A DNA stretch of 64,000 bases from Amblyornis subalaris. Its lineage: Eukaryota > Chordata > Aves > Passeriformes > Ptilonorhynchidae. Shown here piece after piece: positions 38,273 through 51,216 of the stretch. Both the position numbers and the translations under genes were made by a program. The notes beneath the pieces were generated by a model, which ran no database searches, had not been told where the DNA came from, and saw only the letters and a program-made list of their open reading frames with translations. Location of the stretch: assembly GCA_018881555.1 (NCBI GenBank), contig JACAXG010000164.1, forward strand, positions 1,301,747 through 1,365,746. The letters run 5' to 3'. Each line of letters begins with the position of its first letter. Positions within the stretch are counted from its first letter, which is position 1.

Positions 38273-41200
38273 TGTGATGGGCACACCTGATTTAAATCAC
38301 GATGATGTTAAACACAGATTTTAACATATTTGAGGAATGTGGAACTTAATCAAAGTACCAGTTTAAAAAGATTTGAACAAGAAAATTCAACACAAAGCCT
38401 CAACATTGTACAAAACAACTTCTGAAACTTTATTGTGAATTTTAAAGTACATTTAGAAAGGATCTTTTCCTTAATATCATTAATTAAAAATAAATTTAAA
38501 GAAATCCACATACTAGTAGTTTGAGCAAAGTTCAGTACAGACTTTTTGAAGTCACAATATATACATTGCATGAGAGTGCAATAAGCTTCCAATTACATTA
38601 GGTATATATTTCTAAAATAAAGAGATTTGATTTGACATGTGTGAGAGGCATACTGTTTACAATGAAAACATTTTACAAAATATGGCAAAGGAAAAATGGA
38701 ATTTAATACATTTTGAATTTACAACTACTTTATCCTTTTGTTAGGTAGTTCTTTACTCAAAGTGTACAAAAGTCCATTTTTAAAGGACACCTGTTTGTTT
38801 GCACTGTCCAATACTGATTAGAAATTATAGTTTTAAAGATTCATTACTATACATATCAGTGAATTCTTATTCAACTCCATAGCCACTACAATGAAGAAAA
38901 TATTACAGAATCATTGACAGCATCTTCTTCTCTCCTAAACTATGCATAGATAAATACATAGCAATGGTGCCTATTACTACAATAAAAGTGAAACACTTCA
39001 CCTGATTTTTGCAATTATTCTTTGCATAAATATAATGCATTGTATATATGTATATATTAGTTTATTTAACAATCAACTGATTGCTTATTTTAACACCCAG
39101 TAACATACAGAAGTACATACACTGCTATCCTTAAATATTTTCCACTCTGTAGTGGCTCATAAGATTCAAAAAATCAACACTGTAAATTTGTAATTCTCAA
39201 CCTGGGGAAAGAATATCCCTCAGATGGACTGACACTACTTATACAAGTTAAACCGTATTATGAATCCATAGCGTCCACCTCCAAAATACATAACAGGAGT
39301 AATATAGTATACTGTGGCTACTAACTACTGCATAATCATTATATAGGAAATCGTCACATCAAGTGTTTTACATTTATGATTATTCATTACATTATATCAC
39401 ACACAGAGAAAAACTTTCCCAACAGATGGATCTCCTTTTCTACAATTTTTCATGTTTTAGAAAAAAATCATCACACAGTGACAAAATTATGTCTGGAGAA
39501 GTATGCAAAATGTGGTTCCTTTTTCAGGATAAAAGAGTAAGCAGTAAACTACTAATTATTTTACAATCAGGATGTAAAACTATGTCTTTAAAGAGAAAGT
39601 CATGTTTTCAGCACTGCAATTAAAGAAACGATGTACTGGGGGTATGGGACTGTCACTCAAAACTGTGTGAAAAGCATACCAGAAAATTAGTTAGCCAATA
39701 ATGAATTAGAAGTTGCACTTTCCTTTCAAACAGAGCACAGTAGGGTTATGTGATTTGTGTCCAACCACTCTGCAATGTGTTATCTGAACAGCTTAAAGCA
39801 TTTGCAAAGGACAAGACAGCTTTGCATTCATTATTGCTGAATAAAAGGAATATGCTGAAATGTGTAATAACTGATGGTGGATTTTTAACCACCAGCAAGG
39901 ATGTCTGGGACATTAAGACCTGCAGAAAAGAGCACGTTTTTCCTTCTCAGCACACGGCTAGGGTGGACAAAAACCCATCCTACATGGATTTGCAAAAATC
40001 CACACCACATGCCTTTGCTTACCTACTTTTTCTTCACCATAGGTAAAATTAAACATCTTGCACCAAAGAGTCTCACTGCCTTTTTCAATATACCTGTCTC
40101 TTCTATGGAGAAAAAGTACTCTCTGTCTGCAAAACACTAGCTATAGCAGTGATCAATTGGAGGGCAGACACTGCAGTTCAGATGCAATCCACTTGTGGCT
40201 GGGCTACTCATCCTGGAACCTCACTTTGCTTTTTCACGCTAAATGTAGTAGACTAGGCTTTCACCTGTCAGCCCTGTTAACCGCAGGAAGAAATACCAAT
40301 AACTTTGCTGATCCACATGATGTTTTTCACTTTTGCTGTCCACTAACCGACCAGAAACTCCACAGTGAGCAGCTATAATAATATGCACCACAATTTTACT
40401 TAATATCCATGCAAGAAGAGCACAGCAAGCCCACTGACTTCAGTCATGCCTGTCCACCACACACAGCAGCACACAGGTGAGACCTACGAACTGCCTCTGG
40501 AACCTGAAGGGAAGGGAAAGGAGAAATCCCTGGCATGGCTCCTGGAGACAGGACAGGTTTAACGGCATGCTGACAGCCTGTACTTTAAGACTTCTTCTTA
40601 AAAAAAAAAAAAATAACCAGAAGCTTTACCAGTCAGAAACTTGCTCAGTGTTACTGTATTCAAGTGTCACTTTAGGTTAAAAAGAAATCTTTTAGCTTAC
40701 ATTAATGCGGCACATTTTTTCTCTATTTCTGTTTTAAAGACACAAAATAGCCCACCCCTTCCTTTGATATCTTCAAAGAGAATAACTGAAGCCTTCCAGG
40801 ATCCTTGACAGCTTAAGTATACAGTAGGAATAGCTGACAATTACATTTGCTTTTCCCAGTGTGCAGAAAGGATGGCTAATGGAATTAATGAATCGTTTGC
40901 TGTTCCACTAGTCAAAAGTCTAAATAACAACATGACCTTCAGTCAACGCTGCTGAAGAAACATTTCCTTAAACAATTCACAATACATGAGAGATGACCCC
41001 AGATAGCAACTGTCTGTACGTGATTTCTCTTGTTTAATTTACTCTTTCTTGTGTAGACCTACGTAAAGTTTAACCGTTTGCATCAGTTGCTATTTTCCCT
41101 AATGACTGTTTATATCAGACTGGGAGGAAAAGAAAAGTACTGTGATCTAAAGGCTAGTTCAGCTATTATGAACACAACATAAAGCTAAAACTTCCACTCA

Positions 41201-41929
41201 GTCAAAAAAATGCTCCCAAGTTTATATTGTTCTCAGACAGGTAATAAACAATGTTTATTGTATATTAAGTTCCTTTTCAAAGAAAAGTAGAGTTTTAAAA
41301 ATAAGGGTGAATAACTCACTTCTTGCTTCTCCTTGTTTCTATTTCATGTAAATCCACTGTCACCAGTGGTGGGATTTTTGGTTTAAATCAGTGTGAAAAG
41401 AAATCAAGTACCTGTTAACAAACTGTTATGTTTTGAACTCCTCATGTTTCATAGTGCTAAACAGTTTATTAAAAAAAACCCATTAATATCCTATAAGAAC
41501 TAGGGATTGCTATTGTTGTTTTGAAATGGATATTTATCAGAGGGATACTGGGAGTTAGTTAACATAAGGTCAGCGCATGAATGCAGACTGCAAAACAATT
41601 TTTATATGTTTTCAGGGTTTTTTAAGTTCTAAAGCTGAAAACACTCTTCCTAAACAGGAACTGTATTCCTTAATTATCTTTGAAGAGAAGGGCTGGACAA
41701 ACCCTACATTTTTAATCTTTTTTAGGATTTAGTTTAGCAGGATAAGAGGTTATAGTGGAGTAAAAAAATGATTTAGTACAGTGCCTACAATCCACTGATT
41801 CTTAATATAGTTGATCATCAAAATACTTAAAATGATAGTATTAAGTGATTTATGCAGTTGATGACATAAATGTTTATGACAGCCTTAGCCACATAGTTGC
41901 ATCTGCTTGACTTTCACCCACTTTATTTG
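38273..41929. other. Non-coding block with several short plus-strand frames
   Basis: Plus-strand frames of 86, 98, 79, 106 and 67 codons lie between 39363 and 40680, overlapping in different phases. None has a recognisable domain. A donor-like ACACAG|GTGAGA occurs with its GT at about 40476, but no acceptor partner is convincing. A run of about 13 A lies at about 40600. I do not call a gene. Confidence 0.5.
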
Positions 41930-42600
41930 AAGACATGCATGTGTAAAGATCAGTAGCAATTGCCAATTTGCCTGATGTACCACATCAGGACACAAAAACT
42001 GCTACAGATTTTCCCCCTCAGGTGCAATTTTGTCATACTCCATTAATCCTTTCAATCCTCCCCCAATCCTGTGGACTTGTTATTTAGTAATCCCTGATTG
42101 TTGTGGTGAAGCAACATTAGAAAGTCTCTGCTGTCCGCAAGGCAGAAAATTACAATGGTCGTCTATTAAATTTGGCTCTCACAGTGCCCACTTGGATCAA
42201 GCCTGCTTGTCACAAACACAACCACTAGCCATAACGTCAGGACAAATTATCACCAATAACCAAAATGTCAATTTTAAACTAATTTTGTGTCTCACAGTGT
42301 CGCCTCTTCAGTACCCAGACAAAGGTGGGAGCCCAGCCGTATTTTTAAAGAGGGAGAGAAAACTCTTAAATCAACACATCACATAGGGTAGCTTCATTCA
42401 CTTATGCATGTCAGGTTTCCAGTTTTCAACTCCCAACCGGGAACTCTCCCACATGATTGCAACCCATTGTGCAACTGAACAACTTGGCTTTCTTCCACTT
42501 GAGTTAGTTAAAGAGGGATTACTGGGAGCATTCCTTTCCAGGGCTGCTCTCATTAAATGCAAGATTCCCTATAAACACCAGCGTTTCTCTTTTTAATTCA
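41930..42600. promoter_or_regulatory. Candidate conserved non-coding element
   Basis: The stretch has more balanced composition than its surroundings, no simple repeats, and homeodomain-type words including a TAATCC core (42044-42049, the OTX/PITX-type site). Two plus-strand frames (118 and 62 codons) cover much of it but have no domain I recognise, and they are separated by a stop and a phase change. The texture resembles a vertebrate enhancer more than an exon. Conservation cannot be judged from one sequence. Confidence 0.25.
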
Positions 42601-43010
42601 ACATTTTTACACTGCAAAGTAATCTATCTGCCTGGATCTTCACCCTCTCTCATACGCACATGCACACAGCGGCAGGATTTCTATCTCTAATCATGTATAT
42701 CCCTATCTTATTTTTCCCATATAGACAGAAGTCAAATTCATCTACTTTTTAGGAAAACAAACGAATGAAAAAAACAAGTCTTTCATCAGCTTGATTAATT
42801 TAAACCTGTAAACCTTGGTTTAATTCTACTGACATGAAAAAGTAACAGCTACAAGCTCCCAGTCAGGATTTGTGATTGATTATCTAGTGAAGCCTTTAAA
42901 CAAAAGCTTGTTTGCTCATTAGTTGTACTAAGGTCTGTATTTAGTGACATATATAGCCACAATCTTTAATTAAGAAAAAATTGACTAAATATTTAGATAC
43001 TTTAATTCTG

Positions 43011-43078
43011 AAAAAAAAAAAAAAGTAAATAAATAAGCAAATAAATAAAAAATCCCAAAGCCAAACAACCAAACCTTC
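43011..43078. repeat. Poly-A plus (AAAT)n tract
   Basis: About 13 A followed by AAAT units and then CCAAA words. Low complexity, no gene content. Confidence 0.85.
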
Positions 43079-44309
43079 ACAATCAACCACAAAACAGAGG
43101 AAATTTTAAAACAAAGCTCTTCTGAGGTATGTCAGATATTTATATTTGTAACATTTTATTTCTCAGATCTGACTTGTCTTTTGGAAGTATTGTACCTTCA
43201 CTACTATCTCATCCTTCAGAAATCCAGCAAGATCTTATCCTTTCTACTGTAACAGCAGCCATGAGTGTGATTACATGATCTACATGCTTGCCACCCATCA
43301 CTTATGTATCTCAGCATACTGTTGCATAAATCCCTCTTACTCAACCATGGGTACAGTGTATCCTGCCTCCAGACCACTGAGCTAGTTTTGTTTGTTTTGA
43401 TGTACACAGAGCATAACATGTGGGAAGTTTTGTGCAGAAGAATCATATTTAAGCTTGATGAGACTACTGAAGCCTAACCCAAACTTAACACATAACACAT
43501 TCTGTACTGAAAGACAAAACAAAATAATTTTCTATTACTAGTTTTAAAAATAGTTGAGACTTTGCTGTTGAATTTCAACATTTATAATACAATCAGAAAT
43601 CATCCACAGTGGTACCAGCCACGTCTCCTTGCAACACTGTTGAAATCAGCAGGATTCTCTTATGGTAAAACACTTAAAAGACTCAACAAATTTTGTTTAA
43701 GAAATCTTAACGCATGCTGAGCAATGATACGCATTCAATATCTGACAGAGAAATCTGACTGAAAAAGGTTTAGGTGTCTAATTCTGACCCTAGAAACTCT
43801 TTAAAGGTCCTACTAGTAGTAGCAGATACCATGTACTGCAAAACAAGTCACACCAGTCTGCACTGCTGCCTACATTAGTCCAAAGTACCCCAACACATGG
43901 ACTTTGCCTACGGAGATGCCCAGGACAGGCCTTCTCACAGCACAGGCAGCACACAACCATGCCATGACCAACCGTACAAGCCACACTGGTGGCAAGGAGT
44001 TTATCTTCTAGCACAGTGCAACAGTTCTACACACCTACATACAGAAATTGTACCTCACAGCTCACTCTCGCTATCAGCATGGTGTTTCCCTGACTGAAAT
44101 CTTGAAAATATCTGCCCAGATCCAACAGGACCAAATGTTCATGTAGTTGCAGTGCTGAGGACTTCCACATCTAGAACCAAATAGTAGAATGCAAATGGAA
44201 TCAGAAATATCCATGTTGAGGTGCCTCATGATCTCTTCCAGTTAGAAGAGAAACTCTCTCCTATCACATGACAGTTGATGCCTTAATGATATCCCTATGT
44301 GGTTTAGTT

Positions 44310-44365
44310 CTCATTTAGACTGTAAGCATCAGGGATACAGTCAGGGAACTGCTCGCTAAGGAAGA
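44310..44365 (+). repeat. Possible worn LINE (L2/CR1-like) 3' fragment
   Basis: 'tttagactgtaagcatcagg' followed by 'gatacagtcaggga' resembles the 'tagactgtaagctccttg...cagggac' phrase near the 3' end of old L2-like and related elements. Only about 30 bases are involved. The call is tentative. Confidence 0.25.
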
Positions 44366-44880
44366 ACCTGAGAGTAACAAACTGTTTTCTTGTCTTGTCT
44401 TGTTTTCTTGTCTGTCTTCCATCACGCTTTTGTTTAAAGAAATTCCTACAGAATATATTCACCTTTGATGTATATACGCCATAGGTCTCTGTGGGAGAAG
44501 CTTCACGTTGATTTGGACTGAAATTGCACTGGATTTTCAGATGGTTCATTGTAATGGCATCTGTTTTTATTCTATAAAATAAATCTTCAAATGTCATGAA
44601 ATGAGATCCTCAGCTGTTTTCATAAACAAAGAGATTGTCCAGTACTGTCCAAGGACTTTGTTAACTTCTCTACATGAAAGCGTAAAGCACTTTTGGTGAG
44701 TCACAGCAGAAGTAATGTTGGTCTTTCTAAAAGGCATTGACAATTACTTTGAATTTCCTTCCTACGAGTCTTTAGCTATTAACTGCATACCAGTGCATGT
44801 TCTTTAGGCAATATAAATAATGTACCTTTGGCCACCGTCATGTCTTCTCTCTAAAGGAGAATCCTCAGTATTTCAACAGG

Positions 44881-44946
44881 TATATATAATACTGTACATA
44901 CAAGCACATGTATACATGTGTTGTCATATCTATACATGTACATGCA
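44881..44946. repeat. Alternating purine-pyrimidine tract with 16-bp palindrome
   Basis: Made largely of TATA, CATG and GTAC words. It includes a perfect palindrome CACATGTATACATGTG at 44905-44920. It could extrude as a small cruciform, but is most simply a decayed TA/CA microsatellite. Confidence 0.75.
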
Positions 44947-45052
44947 TAGTCACAAGGCAACGTGGTGACTGGCTTCATATTCTCCTTGCTTGAATTATTT
45001 TAGGCCCAGCTAAACTAATGCAAACAGAATAACTAGAAAACCTAAGCCAGCC

Positions 45053-45098
45053 AACCAACCAAAATTAATAGAACTAACCAACCAAAATTAACAGCACT
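45053..45098. repeat. 23-bp tandem duplication
   Basis: Two adjacent 23-bp copies (45053-45075 and 45076-45098) share the core AACCAACCAAAATTAA and differ at two positions. The low divergence suggests a fairly recent local duplication. Confidence 0.92.
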
Positions 45099-45268
45099 AA
45101 AGTAAGCAGCTAAAAATATGATTCACTATTACACACTAAAAGAATCACGACTTTGGGATGGTGACGTAGCATGAAACTTCATCAAAGTGGCCAGTTCATG
45201 GAGTTTCTCCTTGCACAAAACAGCATCCACCTGTTAAACTTTTAAGACAGTGTGGCTAATGTCTTGCT

Positions 45269-45314
45269 GGTTTTGTTTTGATGTTGGTTTGTTTTGTTGT
45301 TTTTTTTTTTTTTT
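45269..45314. repeat. TTTTG/poly-T tract
   Basis: TTTTG and GTTTG units run into about 15 T, then CAG. It superficially resembles a splice acceptor (polypyrimidine plus CAG), but no downstream exon is evident. Confidence 0.8.
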
Positions 45315-46019
45315 CAGATCAACTACTGTCATCACTAATGTTTCCATTTAACACATTCTAACCTCCAGATTAAATCAGTACAGCTACTTTTAGATCAAAT
45401 GTTACACATAGTCAAGTTTTCCAAAAATAAGCCCAAGTAGGTAAGGCTATCGCTGTTACCTTAGAAAGTGGAAGAATAATTGTAAAATAATGATGATCAT
45501 CTTCAAACAAATAATGGGAAAGTCAAATCAGAAGCAGTTTAATATTAACCTTCAACAAGAGGAAGATGTTAATTTCTAGCTGTTTCCATTTTTAATTGAT
45601 GATTTTTTCTGTGGTATGTGAAAGCCAGCTAATTTTATTCAGAGAAGTGCTTCTATTCGCTTAACTCAGTAAGAACTACATGCTTCTTATTGGTCTACTG
45701 CACCATGGGGATGGGATAAAATATGAAAGCAAGGATTTTTTTATTCTAGCTTGGAAAATTAACTGTTAAGCTCAGTGGGGGCAGAAACAAAGGTGGCATT
45801 TAGATATAACTAATTTAGTATCTCACCAAAGCAGAGCCTTCTCAGAGAAGAGAGAGACCAAAGGGAACGCAAAATTGTACCTGAATTATTTCTGAGTCAA
45901 TTCCTACAAAAGCAGAAGAATAGAATACACACTTCCTTTTCTGATATGCACATTGTTAACATTTTTTAAAGATGATCTAATGAACAACAACTGCTAAAAA
46001 AGAAAGAATACTTTTTCTT

Positions 46020-46600
46020 TTTTTTTCAATAGATTAAAGTGCAAGGGTCATCTGGAGATGAGGCCTGGACTGCTTTTTAAAAGGCAGATTGTGAGACAAA
46101 TCCTCAGTTGATATTAAATAGCTCTGTTGAGTTTATTGTTCAATTAGAATGCAATATAACTATGATTGCAAATTGCTTACATTACCATATGTTAATAAAA
46201 TAGCAAATACAGCTTGCAAATTTTGTTCTTTGCTTTGTTTTGGCTGCTTTTAATTGCTTGGATTTTCTTTAATTGTAAAGAGTGTATTTTGAGGGGATAA
46301 ATTCTCACTCGTGCTGTCAGACCCGGCTAATCATCCCCTACTTAGCTACATTTCTAAAGACCTAAGATTTTGCTTGAAAAGGGGCTTAGAAGCAATTGAT
46401 TTGTGTTCATTAATCCATAAACATTTGATTTCAAATCAGATTGCCAGCAGACATAACCTCTTTGCATTGCTACAACAGAGGCTTGATTTGATTAATCAAA
46501 CAGCTCTGATTCACTGAATTGTCTCCAGAATAGCTGTCCCTGACAATACTATGCAAATAGCTGCTGATGTGGTACTGGCACTCCAGCTTTCTAGAACTGC
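46020..46600. promoter_or_regulatory. Candidate developmental enhancer (dense homeodomain/POU motifs)
   Basis: Within about 580 bp there is a consensus octamer ATGCAAAT (46551-46558) and a shorter TTTGCAT (46461-46467). Homeodomain-type cores include CAATTAG (46141-46147), TAATTG (46251-46256), TTAATTG (46269-46275), TAATCA (near 46328) and an OTX-type TAATCC (46411-46416). A perfect palindrome TTTGATTAATCAAA lies at 46487-46500. No simple repeat or long frame explains the stretch, apart from a 68-codon plus-strand frame at 46311-46517 that I regard as chance. This motif mix is typical of conserved vertebrate enhancers. A MIR remnant begins about 125 bp downstream. Confidence 0.4.
46487..46500. 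promoter_or_regulatory. 14-bp perfect palindrome TTTGATTAATCAAA
   Basis: A self-complementary 14-mer built from two TGATT half-sites around TTAA. It resembles dimeric homeodomain (HNF1- or PBX-like) sites. It lies in the candidate enhancer block, 50 bp before the octamer. Confidence 0.6.
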
Positions 46601-46724
46601 TACATTTTCCTCCATGAAAACATCAACATCTTCCATCTAATTCAATTTTACTCTTCTCTATAATGGCTACTGCATATGAGGTACATAGTTTTTAATCCAT
46701 GTTCTATCCTTTGCTTTGTAAAGA

Positions 46725-46800
46725 AGTGTCACCTTTAAGATGTTATTTCACTATACCTCAGTTTACCCTTTACTGAAATAGCAATAACGATATTTCATAA
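46725..46800 (+). repeat. MIR SINE fragment
   Basis: The words 'gtgtcacctttaagatgtta', 'tttcactatacctcagttta' and 'ccctttactgaaatagcaat' follow the central MIR order (…gtgacctt…agttacttaacctc…cctcagtttcctcatctgtaaaatgg…ataat…). It is diverged and short, in plus orientation. Confidence 0.5.
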
Positions 46801-49800
46801 AATTATATAAACTATTATATATATATACGTCTATGTACTCTACTATAAATTCTTTCTACCCTATTTTTTAGGACCCATGCAACATTATATCTCATGTAAG
46901 TATTTTTGCCTGTTCTGTTTGAAAGAGCTGTCATTTGTACAGAATTAAATGCATTGGTTTAATGAACAGGAAATCTTTATAGTTTAAAATTCCAAAACCA
47001 AATACGCTAATTAAGCCTACATAGTTAATGCTAACTGCTGACAAAACAGCACAAGCCAGTAACACGCAACAAATGAGTGATTCACTTCATAACAGACAAT
47101 GGTTACTCCATGGGAGTATTTGCTCATTCTCACACAAAGGTGAAAAAAAAGTAAGCCTGCAATCAGGGTAAGAGAGAAAAGAAGAACACTGTTGCTACCT
47201 TTGGTAAGACAATAGGAAGAAAAGCCAAAGTGCTTTAAGGAAGCAGAAGGGCTAAGCCTGCAGCATCAGCAAAAAAAAAAGCAGGAGTCACAAAACTTCA
47301 ATCAATAGATTTCTAAAAAGTGACAGTTCCCAAGCCCCAGAAGAAAAACTTCACAGCCTTTAAAGTTCAAGAAGAAGCATGGACAGAAGGCTTCAGCGGA
47401 AGCAATAAAAACTGTGAAGGAAGCAAGTACCTGTATTTTTCCTGCGCTTTCTTAAATACTGCAATTCCCGAGTGAGGGCTGGTGCCATCAACTGGTTCAC
47501 CCTGCTGGCTGACCCCGAGGAGCACTTTGTAACTACCCACCCATCTGAACCTACGGAGACTTTGCTTTTCAGGAAAACATATTGTGAATTAAAATGGTCG
47601 GTTCTTCAGTATTGTGTCAAATAACTATGTTAGCTGAGAATAAGCAAGAAACCTCAGCCATCCTATGCTGACTCTGCCAAAGTGCAGATTGGTTAGATTA
47701 CGTTATTTCTCATTTTCCGTTTGAAACAATCTGTTTCTTCTTATGATTCAGGGAACTGAAGGATGGACCTTCTGGTATGATTTTTAGTCTAAACCCACCA
47801 TATTGTTTTTGTAAGCTTCTTAACAAGTACTTCTGTATATTAAACTGAGTATTGTCAGTACTCCTGTGAGATAAATTAGCTTACAAGCTTTCAGCGTACA
47901 TGCAGCCTCCACTCATTCAACATGCAATAAGATGATAAACTAAATCACTCATGGGATTACATTACAACGTATTTATATTTCATAATTTATGTGTATTAAA
48001 ATAAAAAATATGTATGTTGGTACTTGAATCAGTTACTTGTTTATGATTTTTGCTAGATTTTTCTTGCTGAAGTTTTATGTATTTACTGCATTTTGAACCA
48101 CAGTTTGTGTATTCAATGGTAATTGCTTAAAGAATTACAGAACAGTTGGTGATTTCTATTCAGATTTTTGGCAGAGCTTGAAGACTCAGTACATGTGGAA
48201 AAAAAAAAAAAACTTCATTTATTTTAGAAATAAAAAGTGCAACTCTTTTCATTATTACACTGGCAGAAATATGAGCAATTTTCCCAGAGAAAAGGAAGCA
48301 AAATGAGAGAAAAAAAGTTCTGAGAAAGAAGTGCAAGACCTCTCCACAACTCTAGAAGCGGCAAGCCTTCCTACATTAGCAATCTTGGTTCAAAATTGGG
48401 ATGCAGTCAAAAGTCAAACTTCTTTTAGACTTTCAGCTACTCTCAACTGGACTTTTTCCCAGCAAGCAGATTAGTATAATACCCTGTCTGTGTTAAAAGA
48501 AAGATCCACGACTCAAAACAGCAGGAGCGCTGAAGTCAAAACAGAATTGCTTGACAGAACTGAAGAAGGAAGTCTGAAAGCTGCATTTACTTATTTTTGT
48601 TTTTATTAACAGGAAAGATGTGCCCCATCATACACTTGTATTCACTCCAAGCATGTATCACCTGACTTTGTGTATGATCTTATATTGCTTGAAGACGATT
48701 CTCACAGCCTAAGCTTAAAATAAGAAGTTTTGACTCAATTGAAATGCAAAGACAACATACTGCATTCCTTTCTGAGCTGAGCTTTTATTTAATGTGCCAG
48801 ATTAAGAAGCTTGCTCTACTTTACTGGATCAGAGTCAACACAGTTTGTCCAAGAAACTCAGAGATAAGGGGGAAACAGTTCTTAATCAGGCAAAATTCTC
48901 AATAAAATGAATGGGCACTTTGCCCAAGTATGTTCTGCAGAATTTAAAATTGTTATGTTTGCCTCAGCTAAGACTGAAAGAGTGGACTCCTTCTTTTATG
49001 CTTATATTTTGGGACAGCTAACCCAATATAGAAGAGAATAAAAACAAACTTCTCCCTCCCTGATGTCAGTTTTTATCAAGCTTTAATCAACTAGGAATCC
49101 CCTGAAGAAAATTCACACAGCAAGTTGGAACAGCATAATCTGAAGCTCCAGTGGGTTTGGATTAAGTATAAGGCATTTTACCATTGTGTTAAACTACTTA
49201 AAATTACCACAGATCCATGGACTAGAAGTGTGATTATTTTGTCCCCTGTGATTAGAAAATAACATCTCTTTTATAACTGTACAAGTTCTTGTTAAGGGCA
49301 CAGACTGTCATAACAACTACACTCAGAAGAATTTCATTCCTTAAAACAGTGAATGTAGACTGATTTGCATATTCAACTGTTTTCATCAGTATCTGCCTCA
49401 ATTTTTTTCTGTTAATTTCATGCTGCCCTGCTGTTCTTACGATGTTAAAGTATCACAGATATGAAAACCTGAAATTCAATTTACATAGCTTGGAAATGTT
49501 ATTCCAGAAATGTTTATCTTTAGACAATACCTAAAAGATGTTGTCTATCTGCATAAGTAACTCAAAAGCCAAGGCAGACAGTGTCTATGTAGTATCAGAG
49601 ATTATTTCAGTGTGCTTAAAAACTATTCACTGCATGTTACCCTGCAAACAAAGTAACTCAAGAAGTCAGAGCTACCTATTTGGTATGTAGCTATAGCAGA
49701 GCTACACTTATGAAAGCATCAGATCTTGGAGGTTAAACTGGTAATTGTGATGAGGGACTGAGCTGCAGCTTTCGTAATTCTTGCTATTTAAAGTGAATTA

Positions 49801-51216
49801 ATGTTTCTTGCTTAAAACCAGATATTTCTCAAGAAGCTGCAAGAGAAGGATGGGTGCCACAGGCATAAAAAAAGTCTTAAGAGATCTTTGAGCCTCCTTC
49901 AGCCTGTTTCTGGGAGGAAGAAAGAGGGATTATCGCACAAACACGAGGAGACAGATTCAACTCTTGATTACAAGCAAAACCACCAGGGAAACAGTTGTAA
50001 TTTCAGAAATAAAAAATTAATGGATATGAAATAAGAATTGGGTTCAGATAGTCTTTACTTAGAGACCACTACATGCAGCCCTAACCTAAAAAAAAAAATC
50101 TAACTTGGGAGTAAATTATATTAGCATTTTTTTGGCCTTTGTCCGTGACTATAAAATGGCATTAATATAAATGTGACTCAGACTTGAGATCCCTGGTCAC
50201 TATTGCAGCCAAGAGCCTAAGTATATGAAATCTCCTTGGCTCTGCTAAAGCACTAGTGCTAAATTCTGGGAAATGATAACACTGATTCATCTCAAAACAG
50301 TCTATATATAACAGCAAGACTAGGCACACATAAAATTATGCACTATCTTGCCCCAAGGTTAGCAACATATTCCTAGCAGAAGGAAGAATGTTATTTTCAT
50401 TCCCTGCAATCATGTGATAAATAGCTGTAGGGCAGATTCAGCAAGATCTCGAAGGTTATGATTTTACAATATAATGAATGTATGTCTAGCTCTCTGCCAC
50501 CTGAAAAAGCAGCAAAACAAAGCAGGACTTGTCAGTATTTTGCTTATGGCAGAAATCAGACATTGTCCGGAACCCTTTATGAGACACACTGCTACCTTCT
50601 TAACTAGTTTGATTATAACATTGACTCCAATACTTCAACAGCTCAGCTTTCCAGCATATGCCATATAATTGGAAGCAGCAGCCAGCAGGTATCACATGTG
50701 AATGGCAAATGTCTCATACTGAGCAACTACTGACTGTATCCAATATGTGGTCTGGTAGGTAGATTGGTGGGGGAAAATAATACTAATACAAGTATGTAGA
50801 AAATGAGAGGATGGGTGGGGCACCTGTGCAGTATGTGAAGCAAGCAAATTACCTAGAAAGTTCAGAAGTAGAAAATACCAAAAAAAGTCATTGAGTTTAG
50901 TTCAAACATAAAGAGATGTGACAACACTAAAGAACATTTTAAAAGAAGTATAAAACCCAAACCCAAGAAAGTTTCAGGAGAAACTTTAACAAAAGTGGAA
51001 AACATACACTGAGAAGTGCATTCTTAGGAGCAGGAAGACTCAAGCTACTGCACAAAAAAACTCAGAGAAGGCAACTCATGCCCAGGACTGTTTACCTCAC
51101 TTGCTAAGGAACTGACATCTGTTCCCAGTCTACTCATTTATTGTCAACATGGAGTAGATAATGGATAAAATGTTTCATTTTGATCATGCTTCCTATAAAA
51201 TACTGTGTTTTACTGA
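46801..51216. other. Non-coding AT-rich block
   Basis: No frame longer than 64 codons. A TA-dinucleotide stretch lies at about 46814-46826, a poly-A tract near 48200-48213, and a consensus octamer ATTTGCAT at 49363-49370. I see no repeat family, exon or RNA gene. Confidence 0.65.
49363..49370 (+). promoter_or_regulatory. Octamer motif ATTTGCAT
   Basis: Exact match to the POU-family octamer (reverse of ATGCAAAT). A single 8-mer will occur by chance in a window of this size, so on its own it is weak. It is listed because the flanking 200 bp is repeat-free. Confidence 0.3.

Larger units (their letters stand above)
42601..46019. other. Non-coding AT-rich block
   Basis: Frames up to 97 codons on both strands, none recognisable. 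The block holds several simple repeats, a 16-bp palindrome, a 23-bp tandem duplication and a possible worn LINE fragment, each listed separately. Confidence 0.6.

Noticed and set aside
45269..45317. Polypyrimidine tract plus CAG resembling a splice acceptor
   Set aside because: A T-rich microsatellite explains it, and no downstream open exon with a good donor was seen.
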